Notes: a model not told the origin generated them from the sequence alone. Shown: positions 23,042 through 35,399, counted from the stretch's first letter. The stretch: 64,000 bases of DNA from Cylicocyclus nassatus (GCA_958299035.1 CATQJL010000001.1:16971433-17035432); one strand, 5' to 3'. Numbers and translations are program-made.

Positions 23042-24185
23042 CGCTAATTACTTGCAGAGTTCTCTCACTTCGGCTGTTTGTTCAGAAATAATTCTAAAAT
23101 AAAAAACGTGAAGTCATACGAGTTTTATATAGTTGAAACATTAAGTCGACTCTCTTACTCGGAGTGAAGCTTTTGGATAATGGTTTCGATTAGTGTACGC
23201 AACAAGTGTGAAGTACACTGTATCAAGGTAACACAATATGCTCTAAGGTAAAATATAGAATTAAGAGTTTCCTCAAGAATGTTTGACAAAAACTTGAAGG
23301 AATTAATGACTCCATGGAATGAAAAAAATACTTTCTCAGCTTATTCCATATTTGCAAACGAAAATCATTGTCATTTAGACGAATGCTGCACCTGAGACGT
23401 AGCTTTTGGTTTCTGTGGAACCACGCGTTTGGTATTGAAGCGAAATTTACTTGTTCGGTGGTCGGCCTTCTTACAATGGTTAAAGACATTCACAAAGCCA
23501 ATAACATGGTAGTTGAACTTTTCTTATTTCGGGAAACAGAAGTACAGATAAAATAAATAAAAGTGAAAAGGCCTGCAAAATTCAAAAGCGTTTCGAAAAA
23601 TCGTATTCAAGATAGAGTACGCTCGCGAGGTGATGGAGGTTTCAATCCAGAATCAGAAAAGATAACCAGATCCTAAAGATGTTTTGTTGAGGAGAGTCAC
23701 TCCGTCATGCTCATAATCTACTTTTTCTTTATCACCAATATGGAATAGCGCTTTCGCCAATGTTGATAGAAATATTTTTACACCAATCATTTATAACATT
23801 GATTGAATGTTGCAGAGATTCTCTAACCACAGTGCAATTTTCGTTAATGTATTTTCCGTATATTTTAATATCGTCTGCATACATAAGAACAGTGATATTG
23901 AAATGAGGTTTTCTCAAAAACCTAGGTAAAGCTACTGTAGAGATCGTAAATAAGAGAAGTGAAAAGCCTTCTCCCTGCGGAAGACCACTAGAGCAAGGAA
24001 AATGTTCAGGGTAGCCTCCATTGAAGCATCCCACCAGACTGGGGGTTCCTGGCTCTAGTAGTGATATTTTAGTAGATCCCCTAACTAAGCGACGACAGAA
24101 GTTTGCAGCGCAAAAGGGGGTCTACGAAGTCTACAAATGCCCTTTGCAGCGGGCCTACAAAGTCTACAAATCCCCCCCCCCCCCC

Positions 24186-24330
24186 AGGTGGCCCGGTGGT
24201 CTTACGGTAGCCTCGAACGGGTACAAGATGCATGCAAGGTAGAGACGCAGTGTCGTGCGGTATCCTGCGCTCATGGCTGTGTGCGCTATGCGTGCTCAGG
24301 CCTTGCAGTTCGAAATCGTGTGTGGACGGC
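24186..24330 (+). other. GC-rich block with weak Pol III box resemblance
   Basis: A run of C is followed by TGGCCCGGTGGTC (A-box-like) and, about 125 bp on, CAGTTCGAAATC (B-box-like). The spacing is too long for a simple tRNA. It could be a tRNA-related SINE remnant or chance. Confidence 0.15.
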
Positions 24331-24552
24331 GTCCGCTCCTACCGTAAGATCCGGGCCACCTTCGGAGCAAATTTCAGGCTTGGTAGACTCCCTTTTTCGC
24401 TCCGAACTTCAGTCATCGCTTCGGTACTACTTTAATATCGCCACAAAAACCGGCACCCATATTTTTGCAGGGACGTTGTGATGCGAACGGTCATTTATCT
24501 ACAATAAGTATGATGTAAGCCAATCTAGAAGGATCTCTTATGTCACAGTGCT

Positions 24553-25021
24553 TAAAAGGAAACGATACTTGGTGTCCGTGGCCCTTTGAGATTGTACACC
24601 ATTACACTCATCTTACAGCGCTGATTTCGAATCTGACTTCCGTTTTTGCTAAACGTTTCTTTGAAAAAAGTTATGGAGGATTTTCGCGCCAAAGGAGATG
24701 TGGTCGGAATGCCAAAATCGCCGCTAAGATGTGGAGTAGTGGCTACTGCGATAGCCTCGCAAGTTAATGCAGATTTGAGTTCGAGTCCTCTTCTGTTTTT
24801 CAGTTTTACATTGCCTCACACAAGCTTCTTTTTGAAAGTTAGGTGTCCTCGACCGTATTTCTCTTGGGCGACCATTGACGCGAAATTCCTTCATAACTTC
24901 TTTTAGAGGAACGATTAGCAGAAAAGGAAGTCAGATTTGGAATCAGCGTTTCAAGACGAGGGTGATGGTATACGTTTCATCTTAAAAGGCCACGGATACC
25001 AAGTATCGTTCCCTTATTAGC
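24553..25021. repeat. foldback element, family of 30517-30986
   Basis: The ends are inverted copies (AACGATACTTGGTRTCCGTGG), and the arms include GCTGATTYCRAATCTGACTTC. It interrupts the LINE at 23732-25494, so it is younger. Confidence 0.75.
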
Positions 25022-25689
25022 TTTTTATAGTAATTTGCCATGACCTACACCATCTAACGCTTTGGATAAGTCAAAATAAGTGAGATCCACTTTCTGAGCA
25101 TTCAGAACAGCTCTGATCCAATTATGGGTACGGCCAATTAGCTGTGTAATGTAAATGCTCCGCTAACAAACCCTGCTGCTCAGGGGGAATCACATCGAAT
25201 TTTCCAAGCCGTGCTAAAGGTTTGTCTCGAATTATCTTTTCCAAGACTGCATGGAACAGGTTTGATACTTATAGGCCTAAAATCCGCTACAGTTCGTGCT
25301 TTATTGACTTCTGAAACAAAAGCAGTAACAAAAGCCTCTTTCCAGATAATTGGTACTTCACCACACAGAAGAGATGTATTAAAAATGAGGGGGGGGGGGA
25401 TATGGAGCTCTTTTGCACATCGTTTGAACACGGTCTGTGGTATACCATCAAAGGCTCGAAAGTTGAATGCTTGAGATTTTAGGATAGCGTCCAACCATAG
25501 GGGTGCTTTGCTCTGATTCGTTAGATAAATATCAGTTGGGTCCAGAAGTTTTTCCCGTTTTTAACATGTCATAAAAACACCTGGAATATAGGCAAACAAA
25601 TGCTCTGAGCACTGTCAAACGCAGTTTTTCTTCACCTTTCCAACAGTATTGGGACTATTGGATTTGAAAATTTCGGACCCATGGTTTTA

Positions 25690-26310
25690 CCATGTCCAAT
25701 TTTGGCAAATTTTCGGAATCTTCTTTTCGAACTTTTGAAAAAGACTCGATGGCAATTAGCATAAACGAAGTGCAGTGCAATGCAATTTTTTGGCAATTTA
25801 AGCTAGCTTCTCAGTATTTTTTAAAACAGCTTTTCCAGAAGTTTTTACTTTTGCGAAGTCACAAAATACACAAACACAACGAACACTAACGAATCTTCTG
25901 ATTTTGAAACTTTCAAAAGATTACGATTATCCACAATCTTTACAAAGCAACTGAGCGTTTACCGCTTCGAAATAGAAGTTTTCGCATCTTACGTGTACAT
26001 GCTGAGGCGGACTCAAACTTAAGAATTATGAAAATTTTATCGCCAAAGAACCCACAAACTAAGAAGAAAACCACTTATTAGAAATAGGAGAAAAAGCTGC
26101 ATCGAATGACTCCTTAGTTGTGCGTCGTTCTATGTTCTATGGCTTTTGGCATCACCAAAAGTTGAATTTGATAGCATCAGAAAATTAATTCTAAAAATTT
26201 TTCAAGGCTAGCTTTAGATGCCGAAAAATTGCATTACATTGCGCTTTGCTTACTCTATCTAACTGCCATCAAAGCTTTTCCAAAAGTCATAAATGAAGAC
26301 TATGAAAAAT
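25690..26310. repeat. foldback element
   Basis: The arms (about 25743-25820 and 26200-26290) are inverted copies containing AATGCAATTTTT and GCTAGC in mirrored order. There are no coding sequences. Confidence 0.6.
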
Positions 26311-27752
26311 GCCAAATTTACACACGGTAAAAACATTTTGGCGATTATCTCAGTGACCAAAAGAGTAAGCGGCATAGCAACATTATTGTTAAAAAGAGGA
26401 AGAAAAGATGCGTCGGGAGATGCTCAAAGCGTTTCCCTATCTTTGTTCCATGTGTTTTTATGATAGGTTGAAAAACGGAAAGAACTTTAGAAACGACCTA
26501 ATATTACCCAACGTAACCTTTGAGGCATCAAAGTTTTTGACGCGAATCCAATTGTGGATATATGCGAAAAGACTCCTCGAATTTTCGCACAAGGCAGGGT
26601 TTCTTATGATTTGCGAGGAATTTCTTGAGATGGAATGCAATGTCGGAGCAAACTTTCTTATACAGTTCGCTATTATATCAAAATTCTTCAAATAGTTCTC
26701 TCCTTTTACAGAAGTGATGATTGTTTGGGATTTTCAAATAAAAATGTGCTGGAGTTCCAAATGTGGAAATCGTTGTCGACTTTGAAGAAAAAGTGTTATA
26801 CGAAACATTTCTTTATCCGCTCAAATCAACGCAGCTCATATTTGTGGAGAAAAAGATGCGATTGTCGCCTGATTTAGGTTACATTGAGGTCATCAACCAT
26901 TTTACTCAATTTGTCAAGGGGTAGTGACAATTTCATATGGTCGGCAATTTTCCACGATTTCTTTTAGATTTTCGAAAGCCGTATGCGTTTATTCATAGCA
27001 AAATCCGAGCATATGAGTACGGTAGGCTTAGGGTGGCTGGTAGTTCTCATAAATCTAAGATTTTATAAGGTCAAGACTCACAGCAAAAATCATACGCCTG
27101 GTGATCTACCACCCCGGGAAAAATCGTTTGATTGAGTAGCTAAGCAGAAAAATTAAAGTCATCGGGCAATCACTTTTACGTAAAGATGTGCAGAGCAAGC
27201 TATATTGAATGGTAGTCTGAATACAGAGTTTGTCTACCTTGATGGAGTATTAGCGACAGTGTTCAAGAAACTCAACGGAGACGCCTGTGAATTATACCAC
27301 TACATTTTGTAGTGTTCTTTCGAAGCATTCAAGCGTAGATAACGATAGTCCAACCATCTTATCTGAGATCAAAAGCCGGCGCCCAGACGGAGATTAGTAC
27401 CAAAAATCTTAACGGTTGAATCCGCGTTTTCATTGCTTACAATACGCAGAAAAGGAGCAAAATCCAAACGCATTTGTCATGAAATAATTCACACACTTTT
27501 ACACATAACACAAAGGGCTCTTGTTGCTTGTGTGTTGCAAATTGCAAGCAAAAATGTGGTGAGAAAACTTGTGTTCCTACCACTCTTTCGGCAAGCACAA
27601 CCTTCTCAAATGTGCTCTACTTGAAAATTTCTTTTTCTACAGAGACAAACGCGTAAAACTCTGATATCACTACAAAAATTATACCGAGCTTTCGTTCATG
27701 AGAAACTACTACATCATGTTATATATTGATAGTATATATAATGCAGTATCAT
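26311..27752. other. spacer, nothing recognised
   Basis: The open frames up to 95 residues (such as 26408-26695) have no conserved motif, splice context or duplicate copy. Confidence 0.4.
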
Positions 27753-27829
27753 GTGAGAAGGAATATATGTTATATATTCCTTCTCACTTGATTTGTGAGA
27801 AGGAATATATGTTATATATTCCTTCTCAC
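27753..27829. repeat. two identical perfect hairpins in tandem
   Basis: The 35-nt unit (GTGAGAAGGAATATAT, GTT, then its complement) occurs at 27753-27787 and again at 27795-27829, identical and separated by 7 nt. Each unit is a perfect 16-bp stem with a 3-nt loop. Because each unit is its own inverted repeat, the whole block is also palindromic. Confidence 0.9.
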
Positions 27830-28379
27830 ATGATTCTACATTATCACAGGCGCTTTTTCTAGGACTCTTGTGGGTCTCGCAATGTCTAATTTCGGAAATT
27901 TAGTTCCGGAAGTGTTAGGAAACAAAAATTTCAAGCTACATTTATAATGCTGAAGCAAGTCTAAGCAATTCTCGTTACTAAGAAATTTCAAACTTCAAAG
28001 AGCAGAATATCAGATTTACCTTTTATCCACTGAGAGGTGCTACGATAATTATGTTATATCGAGGTAGTTCCCTGTATTGTTTCCCATTAAAAAGTCTGTG
28101 TCCGGCTGGAACCTTGATGGAGAAGGGAAAAGAGTGTATACGGAATTTCGGACATTTAGTTTTTGGCCATTAATAGAGCTTTTTTTTCATGAGTGAAAGA
28201 AAAGTAGGAGTACTGCCTCTCTACTATCATCCAGGATCATCATTCTATCGGAACTGGTGTGCTTCAAAGAGTTTCAGAAAAAAAGTCGTGAATATTCTAA
28301 TGATCGACAAGATTGTTTCATTGATTGCCACCGCTAATATACTGCATTTATGAAATGCATTTTCTGAGGAAATTTTGGC

Positions 28380-29870
28380 AGCTAAATCTACCACTGCTAT
28401 GTGTTCAAGCTGGTACCTTCCAAAAAACTTCACTTTTCAGAGTTTTATGTGTATATGCCTTTCTTAATAGTGATTAAGTCTACGCAAACCGTTTGTTCAT
28501 GGCTTGTTTCCAATGGTTGTTTGCCCACTCAAGTACTACTACACTTTGGAACATTTCAATGCTAATAGTGAGGTATTCTCGATTTTTGGGGTTTAATCAT
28601 CAAAAAACTCAGTACTCTTAGTGTTACTTTTATACCGACAGGTTTGGCTGAAATTTTTTTGATCTGCACCTTCAAGCTGCTCATAAACAAAATATCTACA
28701 GAATTGCAGTCTCAGTTATTTCCTTGAACCAAAGATTAGAACAGGGTTTAGCCGTTGCACTCAAGCAACTCTCGTGTACCTTGCTCTTCCAAGTATCACT
28801 CTATACTCAAAGGCAGTGTCCGGGCAAGAACTCGATTTTGAGATTTTGTGCTTACCCGGGCCTATTCGCTATGCTGAATCCGAAAATCCACATTGAAAAG
28901 CGCGGAAACGGCAAAAAAGGACTTTAACGCAGGCGGAAAGTAGCAGGTGGGCGGGGTCTTCCCCACTGTGAATTCACGCTTCTAGCTTCCAGAGCAATTT
29001 TCTCGAATCCGTTAGCCGCCCTGACATCACTACCGATCAAGTGCAAACGAATGACTTGAAAACGGAATCAAAAAGATCGCCCCGAAGCTGGGAGCGTACA
29101 TTCACAGTGGGGAAGACCTCGCCCACTTGCTGATATCCCTCCAGTGTTACAGCCCTTTTTCGTCATTTTCGCGCCTTCCAATGTAGATTTTCGGATTCAG
29201 CATAGCAAAAAGGCCCGGGTAAACGCAAAATCTTAGAATCGAGTTTTTGCCCGAACACTTTAACATGGTAGAGAACCGCATAAGGAGCGCGAAGTGACTA
29301 ACATGTACGATTTGATAAGAAGGACGTTGCTTCAATTGCGTTTTCAGCGAAACGGAAAATATTTCTTATGCATTGATCATCTCTAGAATTCGGAAGGGAT
29401 GGTGAAGGAATACGCTGTATCTTGCTCACAAAATCTGTCAGGAATTGAAAGATCTGGTGATGCTGGACACATGTACAATACCGCTGGTATTTCTTGAAAA
29501 AACGCACAGTTCGCCCGATTCATGTGACATCACCGTGGCATAGCCATACCCCCTTTCAGAGTGGAAGAATTTTTAATCTAAGGGCACTGTTCAACTCATC
29601 TCGGCGCGGCGCATCTTTTGGTATGTAGAAGTGCCCGCTTGGATGCAGCGGAAGGTCAGATACCACGGATTGTTTCAAATTTTTGCTTACAGTAATTACT
29701 CAGTGTGTTTACTCACTGCACTAAGAGCAACCTACCTTAAGCTAAAATCTGAACGATTTGTAAACCTGTCTCCTACTGTGTCCAAGCCGGCACTTCCATA
29801 TATAAGAAGATGCGTCGCTCCGTGATTAGTCAAATGCTACCCTTGGATTAAGATTTTTCCTCCCTGTGGC
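28380..29870. repeat. composite foldback region related to 924-2100
   Basis: Several stretches match the 860-1510 region, including CATTTCAATGCT near 28553 and AAGGTCAGATACCACG near 29652. A nested inverted repeat at about 28815-29265 has arms sharing CCCGGG and TTCCCCACTGTGAAT. No gene is seen. Confidence 0.6.
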
Positions 29871-30516
29871 CAGTTGTTATAGATCTCCTCTACTTTTTTA
29901 TTAAACAAGAAAGAATGGAGCAGAAGCTAGGTCCGACATAATCGAAAGTGTGGAATGATGGAGAGCGAGCATACATTCAAATTTTATACTTCTACCATTG
30001 AAAGGAATGCGTGCTTTATTCGATTGAACTAGAAGCTGGAAGTTTATGATAGAAATCATCAAGTTCAGACATTCTCGCGCTCATACAATCACAGTTGCTC
30101 TATCTGTTAGTTTAAATGCTTCGAAACTGAACCTTTCAAAGCCAAGCTTGTACTTAGGGGACGAGCTCTTCTAAATAAGTTCCTGATAGTTTGAATTGAT
30201 GAACCCGAGCTGAAAAATTATAGTAAAGAGGAAGTACCTGAATCCTGAGACAAACGACAAGCGGCAGGGGATCTCTGGTCTCATCGACATCAGAAGAGGA
30301 CTGCCTGGTTTATGGGCCAATGAGTCATGTGTGTGAAAATCTCAACTCTGCTGGCTTTTTTCTTTTCACAGACTTGTGCGCGGATGTAGATACACCACAC
30401 TTGGCTTTATGGGAGGATCAAATACATTGGATGGATGGGTAAAGTCAGCATTATCTTTATAGTACGAAGTACGGCTTAAGCTAATATTTCACAGCTTTGA
30501 AACTATAAAATTAAAC
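29871..30516. other. spacer, nothing recognised
   Basis: No supportable feature was seen on either strand. Confidence 0.4.
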
Positions 30517-30986
30517 TTACAAGGGAAGGATAATTGGTGACCGTGGCTTTTTGCAATGAGATATATACCAGTAGGTGCTTCTTGGAACGCTGATTCTAAA
30601 TCTATGTTCATTATCTGCTGTGCGACTCCCTGAAAGAAGTTATGGACTTTGTTCCATATTGATTTTGCGAGATTTAGGCAGTCAGAATCGTAAGTATCCA
30701 GACTTTTTGGACTTTGATGTATTGGTGACAGTTTTCCTGAACTTAACGTGAAGCTTTACTTCATCTGTACGCTGTTTTGTAGTGCGTAAGCTAACATTCT
30801 AACGATATTGGTAAATCCTGCATCAAAAAAGTGCAAATTTTAGTGACAAAAAATGTCCATAACTTCTTTCGGAAGAGCGCACAGTAGATAACGAAAATAG
30901 ATTTGGAATCAGCGCCTCAAGATGCAATCAACGGTGTACGTTTTATTTCAAAAGGCCACGATCACCAAGTATCCTTTCCTTGTTAG
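30517..30986. repeat. foldback element, family of 24553-25021
   Basis: The terminal inverted repeats read TTACAAGGGAAGGATAATTG at the left and the near-complement at the right (ending TTAG). The arms share the GGAATCAGCG motif with the copy at 24553. Confidence 0.7.
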
Positions 30987-31194
30987 ACACTTCTCCAGTA
31001 GAACGACAAGCTGATTCAATGTCTGAATGACTTTCAAGAGATTTCTATTTGTTTATTTAATTATTTACTTCTTTATTTATTATACGCGTTCAAGGTGCGC
31101 CATTGTGAAGAAAGAACGCAGAAACACAAACGCAAAGTATAGCCAGTAAAACAAATTGTGTAGAACTCGCTAGCTGCTGACAAAGTTGCATTTT

Positions 31195-31265
31195 TACATT
31201 TTTTTATTTTTATTTTTGTTTCATTATCTTTATCCTTATTTTTATTTTTATTTTTTTGCAGATAT
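31195..31265. repeat. (TTTTTA)n-like low-complexity tract
   Basis: Imperfect TTTTTATTTTTA repeats. Nothing else is recognised between 30987 and 31537. Confidence 0.7.
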
Positions 31266-31537
31266 GCGATATCAGCAATTTTTGCAAATTTCATATTGAG
31301 AACCTACTTTTGTAGAGACATTTTCTGATCGTCTGAACTTGCTCAATTTCAGCTTCAAACGCTTCATATGGCGAAAAGATATTCTGGCAAGAAAAAAAAC
31401 AAAATGTAAAAATGAACTTTAATAAGTATAGACAAGGTGAGAAAGATTTCCAATTAGTGTCGAAACAGATGCGAGAGAAAAATAGTCGAAATGACGTAAG
31501 CATAAATAGAGTCCAAAATTTTCGTGATGTATCCCTA

Positions 31538-31741
31538 CAGTGGCGTACCGAAGCCCCCACCCCCCTCGAAAATGGATCGCAATTTCTGGAAGTGGCCTAC
31601 ATGAGCTATAAAAATGTGCAAATAACTTGTTTATACTTGTAAATAACTGAAATTAATTTGAAATTTTTCCAAAATTCGAAGACTAGAAGTTTTTTTAGGA
31701 GCGTGGATGACGATAGAACGGAAATCTTGGCTACGCCACTG
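31538..31741. mobile_element. 204-bp MITE, hAT-like ends
   Basis: It begins CAGTGGCGTACCGAAG and ends CTTGGCTACGCCACTG, an imperfect terminal inverted repeat of the CAGTGGCGTA type known for hAT-related MITEs. Flanking ATCCC is shared on both sides but is shorter than a full 8-bp duplication. Confidence 0.65.
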
Positions 31742-32567
31742 ATCCCATGGTACCGAGTGAGTATATTTAGACCACGGGAAAGATGAAAAACTGCTTGCAT
31801 TACTCAGGATGGCGATGTGGGAAAAGTCATGAGCCTCCTGGACACAAAAAAATGTAATCGTCAAAGTCTTTCTAGGCCTTGAATGGGTATTTGGTAAACC
31901 TATATATATCATACTGAAGGCATTGCATATTCCCCAATAAACATAACTGTTCGTTTTTATTGCACAAAACAAAATATGGGAAAGAGAACTGAGTTCAATT
32001 TTCGATATTTTCTGCATGTAGTTTGCTTAGGGCTGTAAGCCTAATAAGAAAGGTTTTTTTAGCATGAAAACTGCCAAAGAATTTTTGGAAACCTCTAGTT
32101 GAGACCACAACTTACTTTGAAATGCATAGGACAAATCGCAATCTGGTTGTGTAAGCAATGGTCGAATATGCGCTGGTCCCACACTAATGTTTTGGGGAAT
32201 TTTCCCAGCTGGAAATGCAGCTAAAAGTTCGAAAGTTCACATTTTTTAGGCATCTCCGCAAGTTCAAAAAATTAACTTTTTTGAATATTTTCAAATTTTC
32301 TTCACTGGAAAGTGGAAAAACCCTAACATTTTCAAACCACTAAATGTAAGTGTTTATCCTTGCTGGCTTGCAATTGCTTTTTGCTTATGATTTTTAGAAA
32401 AGAACAGAAAGCTTTTAACGATCACGCAAGTTTACAATAAAATTTCTCAGTTCAAAATTTTTTTCAAAAAATTTATACAGAAAAGTATTTTGAAAGAGGC
32501 TTCCTAATCGTTAAACACATTTTTTGGAATAATTTTGATGATTATTTGTGGATTTATTAGGTTGTTA
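31742..32567. other. spacer, nothing recognised
   Basis: AT-rich, with no supported exon or repeat. A short TTAGGTTGT at 32557-32565 is a decayed element end next to the following element. Confidence 0.4.
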
Positions 32568-33590
32568 TTAGGCCGTTCCGAAAGTAATGTCGCTTTTTTC
32601 AAATGAACGGCACATTTCATGGAATCAAGATTTTCGAGAGATCTTAGAAGCGTTCGATGCAGCATTTCATTCTCTTTCTAACGGTTGCAATTGCATTGCA
32701 TAATATCCAATGATCTCTCGAAAAATTACCAAAATTTGCAACCCATGCTTTTTGCCATGGTCAAGTTCGACTATTTTTCTAAATTTTTGTACCAATTCTC
32801 CGAAGAAGTACAAGCGACGGGTAGATAGGGCAAACCCTACAGGACACAAAATAATTTTTTTCTTTTCCTTAGCTTGCTTCTTAGAGTTTCTGGAACCAAT
32901 TTTTCAATGCCATCAAATTCCATATTTGATCAACTCAAACCTCACAGAACAACAACCGGCAAGCAACTCGGGTGTCATTCGACGCAGCTTTTTCTCCTCT
33001 TTTTACCTCTTGTTTTTTGTTTCTGATTCATTAAGTTTTCCGGGATAAAATTATCTTAATTCCGGTTTTCCAGAGCGCCCCAGGCTGTACCCGAAATTTT
33101 CGAAAGTTTCTAATCTGAAGCGGTGAATGCTCATTTGGTTTGTAAAATTAGTGTCAAACCATAATCCATCTTTGTAAGTTTCAAAATCCGAGAATTGATT
33201 GGTGTTTGATGCATTTGTGTCTTAGACGAGTCCGCTAAAATTCGGTGGTTCCATCAAAAAATCTATACAAAGAGGATGACGAGCTTTAAAAAAAAGAAAA
33301 AAGTTGTGCTTTTTCCTGTAAGGTTTGCTCTATCCATCCATTACTTGGACTCCTTTCGAGGGTTGTTATAAAATTTTTAAAAAACTGTGAAATTTGGCTA
33401 TCTTAAAAAGCATAGGTCGCAGATTTTGACTCTTTTCTGGAAGCTCATTGATTGTATTGCAACATCTTCATAACCATTAAAAAGAGAATGAAATGCTGCA
33501 TCAAATGCTACCAGAACCTCTTACACATCTTTATTCCACGAGATGTGGCGTTCGTCTGAAAAAAGCGACATTACTTTCGGAACGACCTAA
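32568..33590. mobile_element. 1.0-kb TA-flanked palindromic mariner-type element
   Basis: The ends are TTAGGCCGTTCCGAAAG at the left and its near-complement at the right, continuing to GTAATGTCGC. TA lies on both sides (32566-32567 and 33591-33592). The inverted arms extend more than 200 bp inward around GATGCAGCATTTCATTCTCT. No transposase is encoded. It shares a short internal block with the element at 58847. Confidence 0.8.
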
Positions 33591-33654
33591 TACATAAGTC
33601 TTGTTACATTTTAATTTCTTACGACGACAAATCGTGAACTTCACGATTTTGATA

Positions 33655-34462
33655 GGGCTCCAGGGTACCTTTTGATAGAGCAAAGCAAGCTCTACAAGAT
33701 AGTATGCAGAAGTTCCACCAGCTCCGATCCACCGTAAGTTTGCATCCGGAATATGAGTCGCACTAAAGGCTCAAAAATTGCGAAAAATTCATATCTTTGT
33801 TCAAAAAAATCCCCCGCATCTCCAACTTGCGCATAAAAATTGCACACTATATCAGACACTCATATGTACCGTTGCTGTATTTTTTCCTCATCCAGAAATC
33901 GAGAAAAGGAAATTTTTTTGGTTTTTACAAAAGTGAAGCTATGCTGTTTCTACTCATGTAGCTGTATACTACAAGCTCTTAGAAGTACAACCGTAAACTT
34001 TTAGCTCTCCAGAAGCCCTAGTTTTCGAAAATTACCAAATTTAGTTTCTCTCACTCGGGTGTTCAATGCTAAATTAAGTAATTTTCGAAAACTAAGGCTT
34101 TTGGAAAGCTGAAAACTTACGGTCATACTTCTAAGGTTGTAGTATACAGCTTCATGAGTAGAAACAGCATAGCTTCATTTTTGTAAAAAATTAAAAAATT
34201 TTCCTTTTCTCGATTTCTAGATGAGGAAAAAATATAGGAACGATACATTTGAGTATTTGATATAGTGGGCAATTTTTATGAGAAAGTTGGAGTTTCGTAG
34301 GATTTTTTTGAACAAAGATATGAATTTTTCGCAATTTTTGAGACTTCACTACAACCCAGATTTTGGGTGCAAAGTTACAGTGGGTCGAGGTTGGTGCGAA
34401 CCTTCGCATACTATCTTGTAGGGCTTGCTCTGCTCCATCGAATGGTACCCTGAAGTCCTGTA
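33655..34462. repeat. 0.8-kb palindrome with arms of about 390 bp
   Basis: The arms meet near 34060. The outer ends read CCAGGGTACC and its complement, and the inner parts mirror TACAAGCTCTTAGAAGTACA and TTTTCGAAAA. A half copy is present at 11110-11515. The BEL-1 insertion lies only 90 bp beyond the right end. Confidence 0.8.
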
Positions 34463-34551
34463 AAGAAAATGAGGTGCATGACTTATCACCGTTAGAAGTT
34501 AAGAGTAACAAAACTTATATGCAACCTAATAGTTCAAAGAGCAAAGGGAAT

Positions 34552-35323
34552 TGTCGCGGCTCGCGATGCAAGCCACTCCTCGTAACAGGAGGCCGGGAGC
34601 GCTGGCTATCGCGTTACTTGGCGCGCTTTCAAGATCGCGCCAAGACCTCTCCTGCTGGGCGCGTTGCCAAGTCACAGGGTATATAAGGGCGCGCAGGCCG
34701 CGGTCTACGCCTCTTCGATTTCCGTTCGTATTGATCGTTTTATGATATTGTTCGTGCTGGCAGCGCCTCCAACAGCTCCCGCAGATGATCATCGGTTTCG
34801 AGCGGTTGAGCCTTTGTTATCTTCTTGGTTTTGGAGACGCGCAGCTAAATGTTATGGCTCGTCTTGCGCAGGAAGTGTACTCGCGGGAGTGGAGAGGGGT
34901 CACACCGTCCCGGAAGGGCTAGGGGCTTGCGGTTGACCCAATGGAGAGCCCGGAACTACTTGTTGAAGTTCATCACCATCAGCATTGGCAGCACGGGACG
35001 AGGCGGCTCGCCCCGTGCCTAGTTTTTTCATGCATTTGAAGTAGTAGTTTAGCAGTTTTTAATAATTTCAGTAGTTTTTGTAGTATAGTAGTTTATTTTT
35101 GTGTTTTATAGATAAATGTAGTCTAAATTAGCCGGTCCTTTTCTCCCTTAGCGTTACGCGCTATTTTACCGTGCCGTTTATTCTTGTAGAGGGTAGTCCT
35201 CGGCAGCGCCCGTCAAGGCGTCATGAACCTTGGTGGACGCGCGACATCGTAGGGGACAAACGGGAGTTAGGTGTAGCTGCGGCGAGCACTTGCGGAAGGT
35301 GCTGATCACACCGAGCCGCCACA
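34552..35323 (+). repeat. BEL-1 5' LTR
   Basis: Runs from TGTCGCGG to CCGCCACA. A TATA box (TATATAA) lies at 34680-34686. A stem-forming GC-rich pair CACGGGACGAGGCGGCTCG/CCCCGTG is near 34993-35020. Confidence 0.95.
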
Positions 35324-35341
35324 TGGTGCATCGACGCCGAG
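35324..35341 (+). promoter_or_regulatory. BEL-1 primer-binding site
   Basis: TGGTGCATCGACGCCGAG follows the LTR without a gap. The 10-nt match to a CGATGCACCA tRNA end suggests a glycine tRNA primer (inferred). Confidence 0.75.
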
Positions 35342-35399
35342 CGCATGGTGGATGGCGGTTTTGCCGCCCCGCGTATGGAGATGGGTAGCCGCGCGCCCA

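Larger units (their letters stand above)
17927..23575 (-). repeat. right arm of the large inverted duplication
   Basis: This is the inverted partner of 3820-10165. The inner end is near 17927 (GGAGTATGCGATCTTTACAT). Near-identity holds to about 22360, inside an exon of gene B. Beyond this the arms are still alignable but much more diverged. About 17927-19775 holds no recognised gene. Confidence 0.9.
23732..25494 (-). pseudogene. decayed CR1-like LINE reverse transcriptase, split by a foldback
   Basis: Two RT pieces lie on the minus strand. The upstream piece (25494 to about 25035) has a RT fingers/palm-like stretch ending in YFDLSKALDGVGHGKLL, in the place of the usual D-x-SKAFD motif. The downstream piece (24034-23732) has SGLPQGEGFSLLLF and the catalytic YADD in LMYADDIKIYGKY. 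Between them lies unrelated DNA (about 24040-25025) including a foldback. Frame changes and stops separate the motifs. Family assignment to the CR1-like non-LTR group rests on these motifs only. No endonuclease or 3' end was seen. Confidence 0.75.

Noticed and set aside
24186..24330. tRNA-derived SINE
   Set aside because: The A- and B-like boxes are about 125 bp apart and no second copy was seen in the window. Left as a very weak remark.
26408..26695. 95-residue ORF
   Set aside because: AT-rich composition, an equally long frame on the other strand, and no motif. Not called a gene.
27721..27840. CRISPR-like repeat array
   Set aside because: There are only two units, both self-complementary, with a 7-nt spacer, in eukaryotic DNA.
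34551..34936. ORFs of 64-107 residues inside the BEL LTRs (also at 446-962, 44013-44548, 46110-46584 and 50576-51151)
   Set aside because: They occur on both strands of the LTR, overlap the promoter and differ by frame. They are shadows of LTR sequence.
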